Source of the DNA: Fimbriimonas ginsengisoli Gsoil 348
Lineage (GTDB): Bacteria > Armatimonadota > Fimbriimonadia > Fimbriimonadales > Fimbriimonadaceae
Assembly (NCBI RefSeq): GCF_000724625.1
Contig: NZ_CP007139.1
Span: 4,092,001-4,156,000 of the forward strand
DNA: 64,000 bases
Direction: 5' to 3'
Shown here: positions 53,162 through 62,158 of the stretch, piece by piece
How positions within the stretch are numbered: position 1 is the stretch's first letter
Layout: every line of letters starts with the position of its first letter
Program-made: the position numbers and the translations under genes
The notes under the pieces: generated by a model
Told to the model about the DNA's origin: nothing
Database searches by the model: none
What the model saw: only the letters and a program-made list of their open reading frames with translations

Positions 53162-53347
53162 CTACTTCTTAGCCCCGGCGGCTCCCGGAATATTTCCCGA
53201 CTGCATGGCGTTGCGCTGTTGCGATCTCTGTTGCTCCAGGGCTTTTTCCATGCGGGGCTCGTGCTGCTCCTCACCGCAACCGGCGAGAGAGAGGAGGCCG
53301 GAGATGGCCAGAATGGGAATCACGGCAAATAGGGTTTTCGTCTTCAT
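53162..53347 (-). CDS. Small lipoprotein
   Basis: 61 residues from ATG 53347 (MKTKTLFAVIPILAISGLL). Lipobox SLAGCGEE. The mature part is short and polar (HEPRMEKALEQQRSQQRNAM), mostly helical, ending Gly/Ala-rich. No family recognised. It lies 49 bp upstream of the GH43 start, on the same strand, and after a strong stem-loop. Confidence 0.65.
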   Translation of the reverse strand: MKTKTLFAVIPILAISGLLSLAGCGEEQHEPRMEKALEQQRSQQRNAMQSGNIPGAAGAKK

Positions 53348-53369
53348 AACCGATTGGCAGTCAGAGTAA

Positions 53370-53397
53370 GGGCCTCCAGACAAAAATCTGGAGGCCC
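53370..53397 (-). terminator. Stem-loop after the prepilin-like gene
   Basis: GGGCCTCCAGA (53370-53380) and TCTGGAGGCCC (53387-53397) form a perfect 11-bp stem with a 6-base A/T-rich loop, between the prepilin-like gene and the small lipoprotein. No T-run follows on the minus strand, so it may be a weak terminator or an mRNA-stabilising stem. Confidence 0.6.
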
Positions 53398-53408
53398 AGG
53401 TCGAGACG

Positions 53409-54254
53409 CTAGGGAAGCGCCGATACGTCGCAAGTGCCGTAGCTTTCCCAGTTGTTCTGGTTAAGGCTGGGATCGGTAAGGCTCGTCTTGTTGGAGACGA
53501 TACCGACTTCCGAGCCGTTGGCGAAGCGGTGAACGTCGCTGCTGACGCCCATCATCGCCCAGGTAACGCCGGTTCGGTTTACGAATTTCGCGTGGCCGTC
53601 GCCGAATCCGTAGTTATCGCCCTTGCCGTGGGTTGCGCCCATCCAGCTAAGGTCGATACCGTTGCAGATGTTCAGCGTGGGCAACGGAGTGGGCTGGACG
53701 TACGCATCTCTGGAGGTGCTGTCGGCGCCTTGGAACACGATGAAGTTGGCGGTGTTGCTGATCGTGGTGGTGCTCGCCTTGCTCGCATTGCCGTTGAATG
53801 CGTAGCTGGCGTTGCCTGCGCCGGGGGTGCTTAGAGCGCCGAAGATGTTATTCGAAACCTTGGCCGCGCTCGGGCAGACGTAGATCGGAAGGCTCTTCGT
53901 ATAGGGGTAGATCTCGGCTCCCCAGTTCTGGATCTCGGCGGGGTCGATGAAGCCGAGGGCGCGGTTGTCGCCTGGGCACCAAGCGACGCCGGAGACGCCG
54001 TTGATGACAATGTGGCAGGCGGTGAAATCGTCGGTACGAAGCCCTTCGCCGCTCGACGGATAGATGTCGTCGGAGTCGCCGGCGTACATGTAGTTGCCCA
54101 GGGAGAGCTGCTTCATGTTGCTGAGGCAGGAGGTCTTCTTCGCGGCGGCTTTGGCTTGGGCGAAAACCGGGAACAGGATAGCAGCGAGGATCGCGATGAT
54201 CGCGATAACGACAAGGAGCTCAATAAGGGTAAATGCTCTGCGGGAGTTAGCCAT
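53409..54254 (-). CDS. Prepilin-type N-terminal domain protein (pseudopilin-like)
   Basis: 281 residues from ATG 54254. Leader [20 protein letters not shown], then [20 protein letters not shown], very close to the gene at 10520-11308. The head domain has two Cys pairs ([16 protein letters not shown]) and [14 protein letters not shown], the H-x9-DG-like region. Such proteins are exported by a type IV pilus-like machine and are numerous in Armatimonadota and Planctomycetes. Upstream is the ArsR-type regulator and the heptamer array. Confidence 0.88.
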   Translation of the reverse strand: MANSRRAFTLIELLVVIAIIAILAAILFPVFAQAKAAAKKTSCLSNMKQLSLGNYMYAGDSDDIYPSSGEGLRTDDFTACHIVINGVSGVAWCPGDNRALGFIDPAEIQNWGAEIYPYTKSLPIYVCPSAAKVSNNIFGALSTPGAGNASYAFNGNASKASTTTISNTANFIVFQGADSTSRDAYVQPTPLPTLNICNGIDLSWMGATHGKGDNYGFGDGHAKFVNRTGVTWAMMGVSSDVHRFANGSEVGIVSNKTSLTDPSLNQNNWESYGTCDVSALP

Positions 54255-54445
54255 TTTCTTGCCTCTTCGGTGAGGGACGGAACCTACGTAGTTCGGGGGC
54301 TCGGCTTGCCGGGCCACGTTGGATGATATAGAGTGCTGCGCGGGGTCGTTGCCTGCGGCTCCGTCCCCTTGCTCTATGCCATGATACGACAGGAAATAGC
54401 TAAATGGGAATATCCATAGGGGATTAATTTAGGAAAGCGAAAAAA

Positions 54446-54557
54446 GCGCTGGGCGCTGGGCGCTGGGCGCGGGCGCTGGGCGCTGGGCGCTGGGCGCTGG
54501 GCGCTGGGCGCTGGGCGCTGGGCGCTGGGCGCTGGGCGCTGGGCGCTGGGCGCTGGG
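54446..54557. repeat. Tandem GCGCTGG heptamer array
   Basis: About 16 near-perfect copies of GCGCTGG, with one shortened unit near 54468-54472. It is a close relative of GCGTTGG (9206, 9729). The matching inverse AACGCCTCAGCGCCCAACGC follows at about 54603-54622. The array fills most of the 374-bp gap between the ArsR-type gene and the prepilin-like gene; the promoter of the prepilin gene must lie near 54260-54430. Confidence 0.9.
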
Positions 54558-54628
54558 CCAGTGTCTCGTTAGCAGGACTGAGTTAGATTCAGGTTAACGA
54601 CCAACGCCTCAGCGCCCAACGCCTGACT

Positions 54629-55546
54629 CTATACGTAATGCAGCCGCAGCACCAAGTCTTGCTCATAGTTGCCGAACCCTTTGCCGAACAGGGTGAATCC
54701 GCCTTGGTTCGGTGATTCGGGTTTGACGCCGATCCGGACGCGGATGGTCTGCCAGGGCCGGATGCCTAGATCGTCGATCTTGACGGGGGAGATTATCATT
54801 CCGTCGATCGAGGTTCCATGATTGTTGACCTGCCAAACCTTGAGCAGGCCGAACTGGTTCAGATTGTCGTGCCACCAGTTGGGGTTCAGGCGGCCGCGGG
54901 TACCGCCGAAATCGCCGGGAGAGCTCCAGGTACCGATCTCGAAGCCGTTCAGCCAAACCGTGATGTCGGACGGGTAGTCGTTGTTATAGCCCGGAGCCTC
55001 CGAGCAGATCTCCATGGCGAGATCGACCCCGACAACGCTGGCCTCGAGTGGGAGAGAGTTGGTGAAAACGTACTCCACAAAGCCGCCGGCTGACCAGATG
55101 AGCTCCGCAGTGGCTCGCTCTGGGAGAAAGAACGAAACCGGATTATCGAGATGGCCGATGAACCGCTCACGGTTTGCAAGTCCACACGTGGGGACCGCTT
55201 CGATCTGGGTGTACATCCCGACCGGGACCTCAATTTCGCTCACGCAATCCGGTCGGTAAGGTCGGCCGGCCATTTCGATCAAGAGGCGGTCGTGAACTCG
55301 CCGGCAACGCTTCTGGGTCCCTTGGGGGCCGGCGAGGTAGTCGCTTTCTACGAGGCCGGCCTCCTCTAGAATCTGAATGTGCTTGGTAATGCTGGGTTGG
55401 GCGAGGCCGAGGGCCGTACTTAGCTCGTTGATATTCATGTCCCGCTCGGCGAGCAGCTCGATGATGCGGGCGCGCGATTCCGAAGCGAGCGCCCGGAAGA
55501 CCGCGACGCTTTCGGTAGCGGAGAGCTCTTGGATGTGGTACGGCAT
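54629..55546 (-). CDS. ArsR-type regulator with a large C-terminal domain
   Basis: 305 residues from ATG 55546 (MPYHIQELSATESVAVFRAL). Residues about 1-85 are a winged HTH: SESRARIIELLAERDMNINE, LSTALGLAQPSITKHIQILE. Residues about 95-305 look like a beta-sandwich carbohydrate-binding or sensor domain: IEVPVGMYTQIEAVPTCGLA, LEASVVGVDLAMEICSEAPG, DITVWLNGFEIGTWSSPGDF, GTSIDGMIISPVKIDDLGIR. Similar ArsR fusions occur in other bacteria near sugar genes. It stands about 1.2 kb upstream of the GH43-ABC-GH51 set on the same strand, so control of arabinan use is a fair guess. Confidence 0.8.
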   Translation of the reverse strand: MPYHIQELSATESVAVFRALASESRARIIELLAERDMNINELSTALGLAQPSITKHIQILEEAGLVESDYLAGPQGTQKRCRRVHDRLLIEMAGRPYRPDCVSEIEVPVGMYTQIEAVPTCGLANRERFIGHLDNPVSFFLPERATAELIWSAGGFVEYVFTNSLPLEASVVGVDLAMEICSEAPGYNNDYPSDITVWLNGFEIGTWSSPGDFGGTRGRLNPNWWHDNLNQFGLLKVWQVNNHGTSIDGMIISPVKIDDLGIRPWQTIRVRIGVKPESPNQGGFTLFGKGFGNYEQDLVLRLHYV

Positions 55547-55839
55547 CTTGGGGAACCACCCCACGATACCTGTGGAAAAGAGAAGCGATTAGCCGCGAGG
55601 TCTAAGTGGGATCAACCGGACCGCCCGCGACTCTCAAAGTAGCGGGCAGGTAAGGATCTGTGCAAATAAAGTGCCGAAACCGCCCTAGATTTAGGGCGCG
55701 TGCCAGGAAAATTGCTTGTTTCTTGAGGGGACGACCCATTTCGGGAACCGCAGTCTAAGGAATTTCAAAGCCGTTTCCGACAAATCAAGCAGAAGAGTTG
55801 CCCGATATAGTTCGAGGTCGAAATTCTTCGAAGAAAATT
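55547..55839. promoter_or_regulatory. Divergent region between ArsR-type gene and pseudopilin
   Basis: About 290 bp. Two stems are visible: GCCCGC / GCGGGC (about 55622-55647) and GCCCTAGATTTAGGGC (about 55682-55697). Just before the pseudopilin ATG is a perfect 12-bp palindrome TTCTTCGAAGAA (55824-55835), next to TTCGAGGTCGAA (55811-55822). These could be operators or a leader fold. No gene seen. Confidence 0.4.
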
Positions 55840-56262
55840 ATGTTAACTCGCAACCGAACTCGCCAGGCCGCCCGTCGCCGCGGTTTCACGCTCGTTGAGC
55901 TGCTCGTCGTCGTCCTGATCCTCGCCACTCTCATGGCGGTCGCGTTGCCGCTCTATCTGAGCTCGGTCGCCGACTCCAGCAAAAAGACCTGCCGCGCCAA
56001 CATGCAGTCGATCGCCAACGCCGCTCAGGCGTGGAAGGTGAAGAACCGAGCCGCCGACTTCACCACGATGACGATCTCCGCTCTCACTCCCGACCTCGGC
56101 GCGGTGCCGACCTGTCCGGACGGCGGCGCCTACTCGATCGCCACCACCGGTTCGGTCAACGACGAAGGCGGCGCCTCCACCGCCATCCCCACCGGCTCCC
56201 TCGGCATCAGCTGCAGCATCGCCGGCCACAACGGCTTCATCCCCGGCGTGATGACCAAGTAA
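55840..56262 (+). CDS. Short pseudopilin (type IV prepilin / GspG-like)
   Basis: 140 residues from ATG 55840. Leader ARRRGFTLVELLVVVLILAT, PilD cut before Phe. The mature protein is short: LSSVADSSKKTCRANMQSIA, NAAQAWKVKNRAADFTTMTI, VPTCPDGGAYSIATTGS, with three Cys that could pair. Size and CPDGGxY motif fit the major pseudopilin or pilin type seen in Armatimonadota, different from the two large H-x9-DG-like proteins. Followed by a strong terminator, so monocistronic. Confidence 0.88.
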   Translation: MLTRNRTRQAARRRGFTLVELLVVVLILATLMAVALPLYLSSVADSSKKTCRANMQSIANAAQAWKVKNRAADFTTMTISALTPDLGAVPTCPDGGAYSIATTGSVNDEGGASTAIPTGSLGISCSIAGHNGFIPGVMTK

Positions 56263-56284
56263 ATTCGAACGAAAGACCCGAAAG

Positions 56285-56322
56285 GCTCTGTTCCACCTCG
56301 ACGGTGGAACAGAGCTTTTTTT
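56285..56322 (+). terminator. Intrinsic terminator after the pseudopilin
   Basis: A perfect 13-bp stem (GCTCTGTTCCACC at 56285-56297; GGTGGAACAGAGC at 56303-56315), 5-base loop, then seven T (56316-56322). This is the clearest rho-independent terminator in the window and fits a highly expressed single gene. Confidence 0.95.
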
Positions 56323-56458
56323 GTTTTATGCGAGCCATGCGGGATCAACGTCGCCCGTTCTTTGTTTCCGCAATGATGTGTTTTGAGCGGTTTTCGCGAC
56401 ACCTCTTCTCCCGCGTATCCCAGGCAAGGTTGCGGGGCCGTAGAGTGACCTAACGGCG

Positions 56459-59080
56459 ATGCCTTTTCTAAATCTATTTTCCTCAACGAAGAGGGGGTTG
56501 GCTTTGCTTTGCATGGCTTTGCTCGCGCTTCTTCCGGTATTGGCTTTCGGCCAGTCGGTCTCAGGACTTGTTTTGGAGCCTTCTTCGGTCGTCGGAGGCG
56601 CGGCTTCTCGGGGTGTCATCACTCTGGATACGGCCGCCACCGGCGCAGGCCTCAGGGTGAATCTCTCCAGCAGTAGCAGCATCGCCCACGTCGGCGCTTA
56701 CATTACGGTTCCGGCCGGGGCCACCACCGCCAAGTTCGGGATCACCACGACTGCGGTTGCGGGCACGGACACCGCCGTCATCACGGCGAGCGGCAACGGG
56801 ACGGCCACCGCGACTCTGACGGTGCAGTCGCCGGGGATCCGCAACGTTATCTGCAGCCCCAACCCGGTGATCGGGGGCAACCCGGTCACGGGAACGGTGA
56901 ACATCACGGGTCCCGCGCCCACGGGCGGGCTCACCGTCTCGCTGGCGAGCGACGATCCCTGCGCGGTGGTCCCGGCGTCGGTGAATGTCTCGGCGGGGGC
57001 AAGTGCGGCCACCTTCGGCATCACGACTCCGATCGTGAAGCTGAACACTTTCTCTCACGTCACCGCGACCTTGGGTTCTTCGACGGGAGTTAGAGCGCTT
57101 TACGTCTATTCGCCGGCGGTGACTTCTCTTTCGCTCTCGCCCGCTACGGTGACGGGTGGAACCAGCGTGACGGGAACCGTTACCATCGCCTCCGCGGCGG
57201 GAAGCGACACCGTACAGGTAAGGCTGAGAACCGATAATTCGGCGGTGACGGTTCCGAGCAGCGTCTTCGTACCTAGCGGTGCGACCCAGGTCACTTTCAC
57301 AGCCACGACCAGTGCGGTCGCCAGTGCTCGTACCGTTAATGTGTTTGCCACCACAAGTGGGAGTCCGGTGTCGCAGAGCGTGACGATCAATCCGCCGGGA
57401 CTGTCGTCGCTGACGCTGAACCCGACGGCGGTGCAAGGGAAGTACACGAGTCGGGGCACGGTCACTTTGAGTGGACCGGCGGCGGCGGGCGGGTTCGATC
57501 TCGCCCTTGCCAGCAACCAGACGTTCGCCACCGTTCCTGCCTCGGTTCACATTCCCACCGGCGCGACCTCGGCGGCGTTCACGATCATGACCTCGGTGGT
57601 CAACGCCAGTCAAACCGCCACGATTACCGCGAGCTTTGGCGGCGTGAACAAAGCGGCGGACCTGCTGGTGCACTGCCCGCCAGTGAAGTCGATGACGATC
57701 AGCCCGAATTCCGCGGCGTGGGGCTACGATGTCACCGGCACCGTGAACTTGACTCAGCCGGCTCCCGCTGGCGGAGAGACGGTCTCCTTGAGCGCGGATA
57801 AGAGCTACGTCCATCCGCCGGCGACGGTAGTTGTTCCCGCCGGAACCTGGTTCACCACTTTCCCGATCTCCTCCACCGCAACCGACCTGACCGAGGTGGC
57901 CACGGTCACCGCGACCGCGGGCGGAGTTTCGGTGACCGCGACCTACACCGTCATCAAGCAAGCCTCCACGCCCTGGCCGCAGATGCACGGCAATGCTCAA
58001 AACACGGGGCTTTCCATTGGCCGCGGGGTGAAAGGCACGCTTGCTTGGGGCAGTTACACCGCAGGTGACATGGCCGCCCTTGGTGTTGGCAATCGCGTGG
58101 TGTTTATCGAACGGCCAAACAATCAATCTCCCCTCTATTGGAGGTTGATCAACGTTCAAGCGGAAACCGGAGTCGTGATGTGGTGGTTTAACCTGCCAGG
58201 ATTCGATGAGCACCAGCAATGTCCGGCCGTCGGCCCGGATGGAACGGTGTATGTAACGAGCAAAGTATCTCTGTACGCTTTCAATGTCAACGGCGTATTG
58301 CTATGGACCGTACCGTTAGGGTCTGCGCCGGGCGATCCAGATCCGACCCAGTTCGCCACGACCAGTGGGGTTGTGGTCGGAACTGATGGAACGGTCTACG
58401 TGGGTGTAACCGAATATCGCAACGGATCTCGAACCTATCACACCTATCTTGGCGCATTCAATGGAACGACAGGAGCGGTGAAGTGGAAGAACTTCAACGC
58501 TGGCTGGGCCAACGCTCGATGTTGCATCGGCTACGACGGCACCATCTACTCGGTTCGCGACCACTACCTCGGTGCTTACAAACCGGCGGACGGATCAGAG
58601 AAATGGCTCTTAGACGTGGGAGCGACCGAACAATTCGTGTACACCATGCCCGCCGTTGGCGAGGATGGCGCGATCTTCGTCGATAGCTTGGCGGGTCACA
58701 TGATCGCGGTCAACCCCAATGGCACTCTCCGTTGGAAGTCCTCTTTCAGTACCTACCAAAGCGCCGACCTCGAAGGCCGCGGGCCGATGATCGGTAAAGA
58801 CGGAACCGTTTTTGCCTTCGGCAACGAGATTCGGGCGTTCGATCCATTGACGGGAGCGACCAAATGGAATGTGCTCTACAGCCAGAAGGTTCGGGGGTTT
58901 GCCATCGACCTTGACGGAGTTCTATACGTTGGCACGAGAGACGGCTATATCCGAGCCCTTAACAGCGCTACCGGCGCGGAGAAGTGGAAGCTTAACGTGA
59001 CCTACAACTGGATCGCCGACCATAAACCCGCGATGGGGGCGGACGGGGTGCTCTACTTCGGCCGGTTCGCGATCAAGTAA
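56459..59080 (+). CDS. Secreted Ig-like repeat plus PQQ-type beta-propeller protein
   Basis: 873 residues. Signal peptide LALLCMALLALLPVLAFGQS. Residues about 35-500 hold five or six tandem beta-sandwich repeats of about 85-90 residues, each opening like SLSLSPATVTGGTSVTGTVT and carrying VPSGATQVTFTATTSAV. Residues about 510-873 form a PQQ-like propeller: PWPQMHGNAQNTGLSIGRG, then blades VGPDGTVYVTSKVSLYAFN, GYDGTIYSVRDHYLGAYKP, MGADGVLYFGRFAIK. Probably a surface binding protein. No enzyme residues seen. Monocistronic, 52 bp before the peptidase. Confidence 0.85.
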   Translation: MPFLNLFSSTKRGLALLCMALLALLPVLAFGQSVSGLVLEPSSVVGGAASRGVITLDTAATGAGLRVNLSSSSSIAHVGAYITVPAGATTAKFGITTTAVAGTDTAVITASGNGTATATLTVQSPGIRNVICSPNPVIGGNPVTGTVNITGPAPTGGLTVSLASDDPCAVVPASVNVSAGASAATFGITTPIVKLNTFSHVTATLGSSTGVRALYVYSPAVTSLSLSPATVTGGTSVTGTVTIASAAGSDTVQVRLRTDNSAVTVPSSVFVPSGATQVTFTATTSAVASARTVNVFATTSGSPVSQSVTINPPGLSSLTLNPTAVQGKYTSRGTVTLSGPAAAGGFDLALASNQTFATVPASVHIPTGATSAAFTIMTSVVNASQTATITASFGGVNKAADLLVHCPPVKSMTISPNSAAWGYDVTGTVNLTQPAPAGGETVSLSADKSYVHPPATVVVPAGTWFTTFPISSTATDLTEVATVTATAGGVSVTATYTVIKQASTPWPQMHGNAQNTGLSIGRGVKGTLAWGSYTAGDMAALGVGNRVVFIERPNNQSPLYWRLINVQAETGVVMWWFNLPGFDEHQQCPAVGPDGTVYVTSKVSLYAFNVNGVLLWTVPLGSAPGDPDPTQFATTSGVVVGTDGTVYVGVTEYRNGSRTYHTYLGAFNGTTGAVKWKNFNAGWANARCCIGYDGTIYSVRDHYLGAYKPADGSEKWLLDVGATEQFVYTMPAVGEDGAIFVDSLAGHMIAVNPNGTLRWKSSFSTYQSADLEGRGPMIGKDGTVFAFGNEIRAFDPLTGATKWNVLYSQKVRGFAIDLDGVLYVGTRDGYIRALNSATGAEKWKLNVTYNWIADHKPAMGADGVLYFGRFAIK

Positions 59081-59131
59081 GGGCTAAGTGCAGACGGAAC
59101 TTGGGGGTACTCCGAGTAGGTATAAGCGAGC

Positions 59132-61336
59132 GTGATTTCGACGTCTAGAGGAGGAGTGCGCCGCGTATTCCTCCTGCCTTTTCTTGCCCTGCTCGTGTCG
59201 GTGGGGTTCGGCCAGTCGCTGCCCAAGGCCGACATTCCGATCGAGCGGTTCTACCAATATCCGCTGATTAATGGGCGTTCGCCTTCGAACCCGAAGATGT
59301 CGCCGGACGGCTCCAAGATCGTCTTTGGCTGGAACGAGACGGGAGCTCGCAAGCTGGATCTCTGGTCGCTGCAATATCCGAGCGGCAAGAAGCAGCGGAT
59401 CGTGGACGCCTCCAAGATCACCGATTTGCCGAGGCAAGACGACACGCGGACCGACCAGGAGAAGAGCGAGGCGATCCTTTATGACGGAGGGATAACCGGC
59501 GCGGATTGGTCGCCGGACGGCGACGAGCTGATGTTCTCCTACAAAGGGCGTGTGTGGCTGACGCAGCCGGACGGTTCGGAGCTGCACCCAATCGTCGACG
59601 GCCAGAGCGGCATTGCCTCGCCGCAGTTCACGCCGGACGGCAAGTACATCTCGTATGTCTCCGGGCAGAACCTGTTTCGGCTCGACCGTCACTCCGGGGC
59701 GGTGAAGCAGCTCACGTTCATCTCCAAGCCGAATACGAAGATCGAGAGTGCGACGTGGTCGCAGGACGGCAAGACGATTGCCGTGACGTGGTCCGATTCC
59801 AGCAAGGAAGGGAAGCACGTGATGATGGACTTCAGCAAGGACCGGGCCACGGTGGTGAATATCCAACGCGAATGGAACGGCGACCTGAACGTCGACAACC
59901 AAATCGGCCTCATTCCGGCCGACGGCGGCATCATCCGGTTCGTCTCGGGGCTTCCTCGCTATCTATGGCTCAAGGATGTGGAGTGGTCGCCCGACGGCTC
60001 CAAGCTGGCGATCGCATGGATCAAGGACGACTTTAAGGAGTTCACGATCTCGGTAGTGGACCCGGCGAAGGCTGAGAAAGCAGACGTTTACAACGAGAAG
60101 GCGCCGATGAACTACATCACGGATTGGCGTCCGTTGGTGTGGACGAAGGATGGAGAGTCGATCCTGTTCGGCACCGATATCGTCGACGGCCGTTTCGGCT
60201 ACCGGTCTGTGATGAAGATGGACGCGGATGGGAAGAACCTATCCAAGTTCTATAGCGAGGGCCACGACGTGGCCGCGTTGGGCCGACCAAAGGAGAGCGA
60301 CCGCATCTTCCTCGTGACCCTGGGCGAAAGCCCGCTCAAGAGCGAGATCACTGTCGTGGAGCCAGACGGGAAGCGGACCCATCACAAAGTGATGCCGAAC
60401 GGAATGTCGACCCCGAAGGAGTTCGACGCGGCGGGTTTGCCGCTCTATAGCGACGACGGGGGACGAGTGGCGACGTTGGCGAGCGACCGGACGGTGAACC
60501 CGGAGCTCTATTCGGTGGAGCCGACGATCAAGCGGTTGACAAAGAGCCAGTTGCCCGAGTTCGAGAAGGTGAAATGGGCGGATTTCAAGGAGGTCACGTT
60601 CAAAGCACCGGACGGACGGATGTTGCACGGTTTGCTGATCGCCAGGCCGGGGCTGGACCTCTCCCAGAAGCACCCGGCGTTCATCTCCAACGTCTACGCC
60701 AATTCCGGAAAGGCGGCGTGGAGCGGGTTCCTGGAGAACTACGCGGCGATGAACCTGGATATGGTGGTGCTCGCCTTGGATTTCCGGGCGAGCTGGGGTT
60801 ATGGCGGGGAGTTCAACAGTGGCTACTACCGTCAGATGGGCTTGATCGACGTGGACGAAGCGGTCGCCGCGAAGGAGTATTTGGCCTCTTTGCCGTACGT
60901 CCGCGGCGACAGGGTCGGGATCTGGGGCTGGAGCTACGGCGGTTATCTCACCTGCATGTCGTTGCTGACCAAGCCCGGCGTTTTCCACACCGGAGTTGCG
61001 GTCGCTTCGGTGACCGATTGGAAGTCGTATAACGAGTGGTACACCCGTCGACGGCTCGGCTTAGTGAAAGACGACCCGAAGATCTTCGAAAAGACCTCGC
61101 CGATCACCTACGCGGGGGGCTTGCAGGACAACCTGTTGCTGGTCCACGGCATCATGGACGACAACGTCTTATTCCAAGACACCGCGCGTTTGATCCAGCG
61201 GCTGATCGACAACGGAAAGTACTTCGACGAGATGACGTATCCGCGCGACGACCACTCGATCGGCAAAGACACGAGCCGCCCGCACGTCTTTGCAACGATC
61301 CTCCGGTACCTATACGGCCACTTGTCGCAGCCGTAG
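59132..61336 (+). CDS. S9-family (prolyl oligopeptidase / DPP-like) peptidase
   Basis: 734 residues from GTG 59132, with a signal peptide (VFLLPFLALLVSVGFGQSLP). N-terminal propeller of TolB/WD-like blades (MSPDGSKIVFGWNETGARKL; WSPDGDELMFSYKGRVWLT). C-terminal alpha/beta hydrolase with triad Ser in WGWSYGGYLTCMS (about 601), Asp in HGIMDDNVLFQ (about 675) and His in DDHSIGKD (about 706). It cuts peptides near Pro or dipeptides, outside the cytoplasm. Between the propeller protein and the ribosomal cluster. Confidence 0.9.
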   Translation: MISTSRGGVRRVFLLPFLALLVSVGFGQSLPKADIPIERFYQYPLINGRSPSNPKMSPDGSKIVFGWNETGARKLDLWSLQYPSGKKQRIVDASKITDLPRQDDTRTDQEKSEAILYDGGITGADWSPDGDELMFSYKGRVWLTQPDGSELHPIVDGQSGIASPQFTPDGKYISYVSGQNLFRLDRHSGAVKQLTFISKPNTKIESATWSQDGKTIAVTWSDSSKEGKHVMMDFSKDRATVVNIQREWNGDLNVDNQIGLIPADGGIIRFVSGLPRYLWLKDVEWSPDGSKLAIAWIKDDFKEFTISVVDPAKAEKADVYNEKAPMNYITDWRPLVWTKDGESILFGTDIVDGRFGYRSVMKMDADGKNLSKFYSEGHDVAALGRPKESDRIFLVTLGESPLKSEITVVEPDGKRTHHKVMPNGMSTPKEFDAAGLPLYSDDGGRVATLASDRTVNPELYSVEPTIKRLTKSQLPEFEKVKWADFKEVTFKAPDGRMLHGLLIARPGLDLSQKHPAFISNVYANSGKAAWSGFLENYAAMNLDMVVLALDFRASWGYGGEFNSGYYRQMGLIDVDEAVAAKEYLASLPYVRGDRVGIWGWSYGGYLTCMSLLTKPGVFHTGVAVASVTDWKSYNEWYTRRRLGLVKDDPKIFEKTSPITYAGGLQDNLLLVHGIMDDNVLFQDTARLIQRLIDNGKYFDEMTYPRDDHSIGKDTSRPHVFATILRYLYGHLSQP

Positions 61337-61529
61337 GGGACGTAGATTCACGGGAGGCTGGCCTGGTATTATCACACGTTGCGCGTCGGCATACCCTTGC
61401 CGATGCGCTTAGCGACGCTTCATAGGCGGCGCGCCAGGGCGACCCCTTAGGTTCTACGACCAGGGGCAACGCCGTGCGGAAATTCTCCGACGACATGGCG
61501 GCGCCTCCAGGGGAAGCGAAGGAGAACTT
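61337..61529 (+). promoter_or_regulatory. Leader of the ribosomal protein cluster
   Basis: About 190 bp between the peptidase and rplC. A TATTAT at 61367-61372 could be a -10 box, with no good -35. Stems such as GCGACCCCTTAGG facing CCAGGGGCAACGC-type sequence (about 61437-61471) may form. GAAGGAG at 61518-61524 is a good ribosome site for rplC. rpsJ, usually first in this cluster, is not here; a small structured leader is possible. Confidence 0.4.
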
Positions 61530-62156
61530 ATGGTTCCAGGAATCCTGGGCACGAAAATTGGCATGACCCACCTCTTTAGCGAGGATGGGCGGATGGTTCC
61601 GGTCACGGTTATTCAAGCCGGTCCCGTCTACGTTACGCAGATCAAGACTCAAGACAACGACGGTTACACCGCCGTTCAGGTCGGCTTCGGCGAGGCGAAG
61701 GAGAGCAAGCTCACTTTCCCCAAGTACGGCCACCTCAAGAAGGCGGGTCTCACCAAGAATCTGAGGACGCTGAAGGAGTTCCGCATGGACTCCGTCGACG
61801 GACTTACCCTTGGCCAAGAGATCAACGCCGGAATCTTTGCGGAGGGTGAGGTCATCACGGTGACCGGCGTCAGCAAGGGTAAAGGTTTCCAGGGAGGCGT
61901 CAAGCGGTACCACTTCAAGGGACAGCACATGACGCACGGTTACATGACCCACCGACGTCCGCTCTCGAGCGGTGCGACCGGTCCGCAGCGCGTCTTCAAA
62001 GGGATCCGCAAGCCGGGCCGAATGGGTACCGACACGATCACCCAGAAAGGGCTGAAAGTCGTTAAGGTCGACGTCGAGCGAAATCTCGTCCTCGTGGACG
62101 GATCCGTTCCCGGCCCGAACGGCGCCCAGGTGACCATTAACAAGGTGGCGAGGTAA
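61530..62156 (+). CDS. rplC: Ribosomal protein L3
   Basis: 208 residues. Motifs: GILGTKIGMTHLFSEDGRMV at the start, SKGKGFQGGVKRYHFKGQHM, and the conserved loop SSGATGPQRVFKGIRKPGRM with KVDVERNLVLVDGSVPGPNG. It sits near the peptidyl-transferase centre of 23S rRNA. First gene of the cluster here; rpsJ is absent upstream. 2 bp before rplD. Confidence 0.98.
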   Translation: MVPGILGTKIGMTHLFSEDGRMVPVTVIQAGPVYVTQIKTQDNDGYTAVQVGFGEAKESKLTFPKYGHLKKAGLTKNLRTLKEFRMDSVDGLTLGQEINAGIFAEGEVITVTGVSKGKGFQGGVKRYHFKGQHMTHGYMTHRRPLSSGATGPQRVFKGIRKPGRMGTDTITQKGLKVVKVDVERNLVLVDGSVPGPNGAQVTINKVAR

Positions 62157-62158
62157 AG

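Noticed and set aside
54446-54557. CRISPR-like array
   Set aside because: The unit is only 7 bp with no spacers; it is a simple tandem repeat.
56561-58219. 552-residue minus frame opposite the Ig-repeat protein
   Set aside because: Arg/Gly-rich antisense of a Thr/Val/Ala-rich repeat; no start signal or motif.
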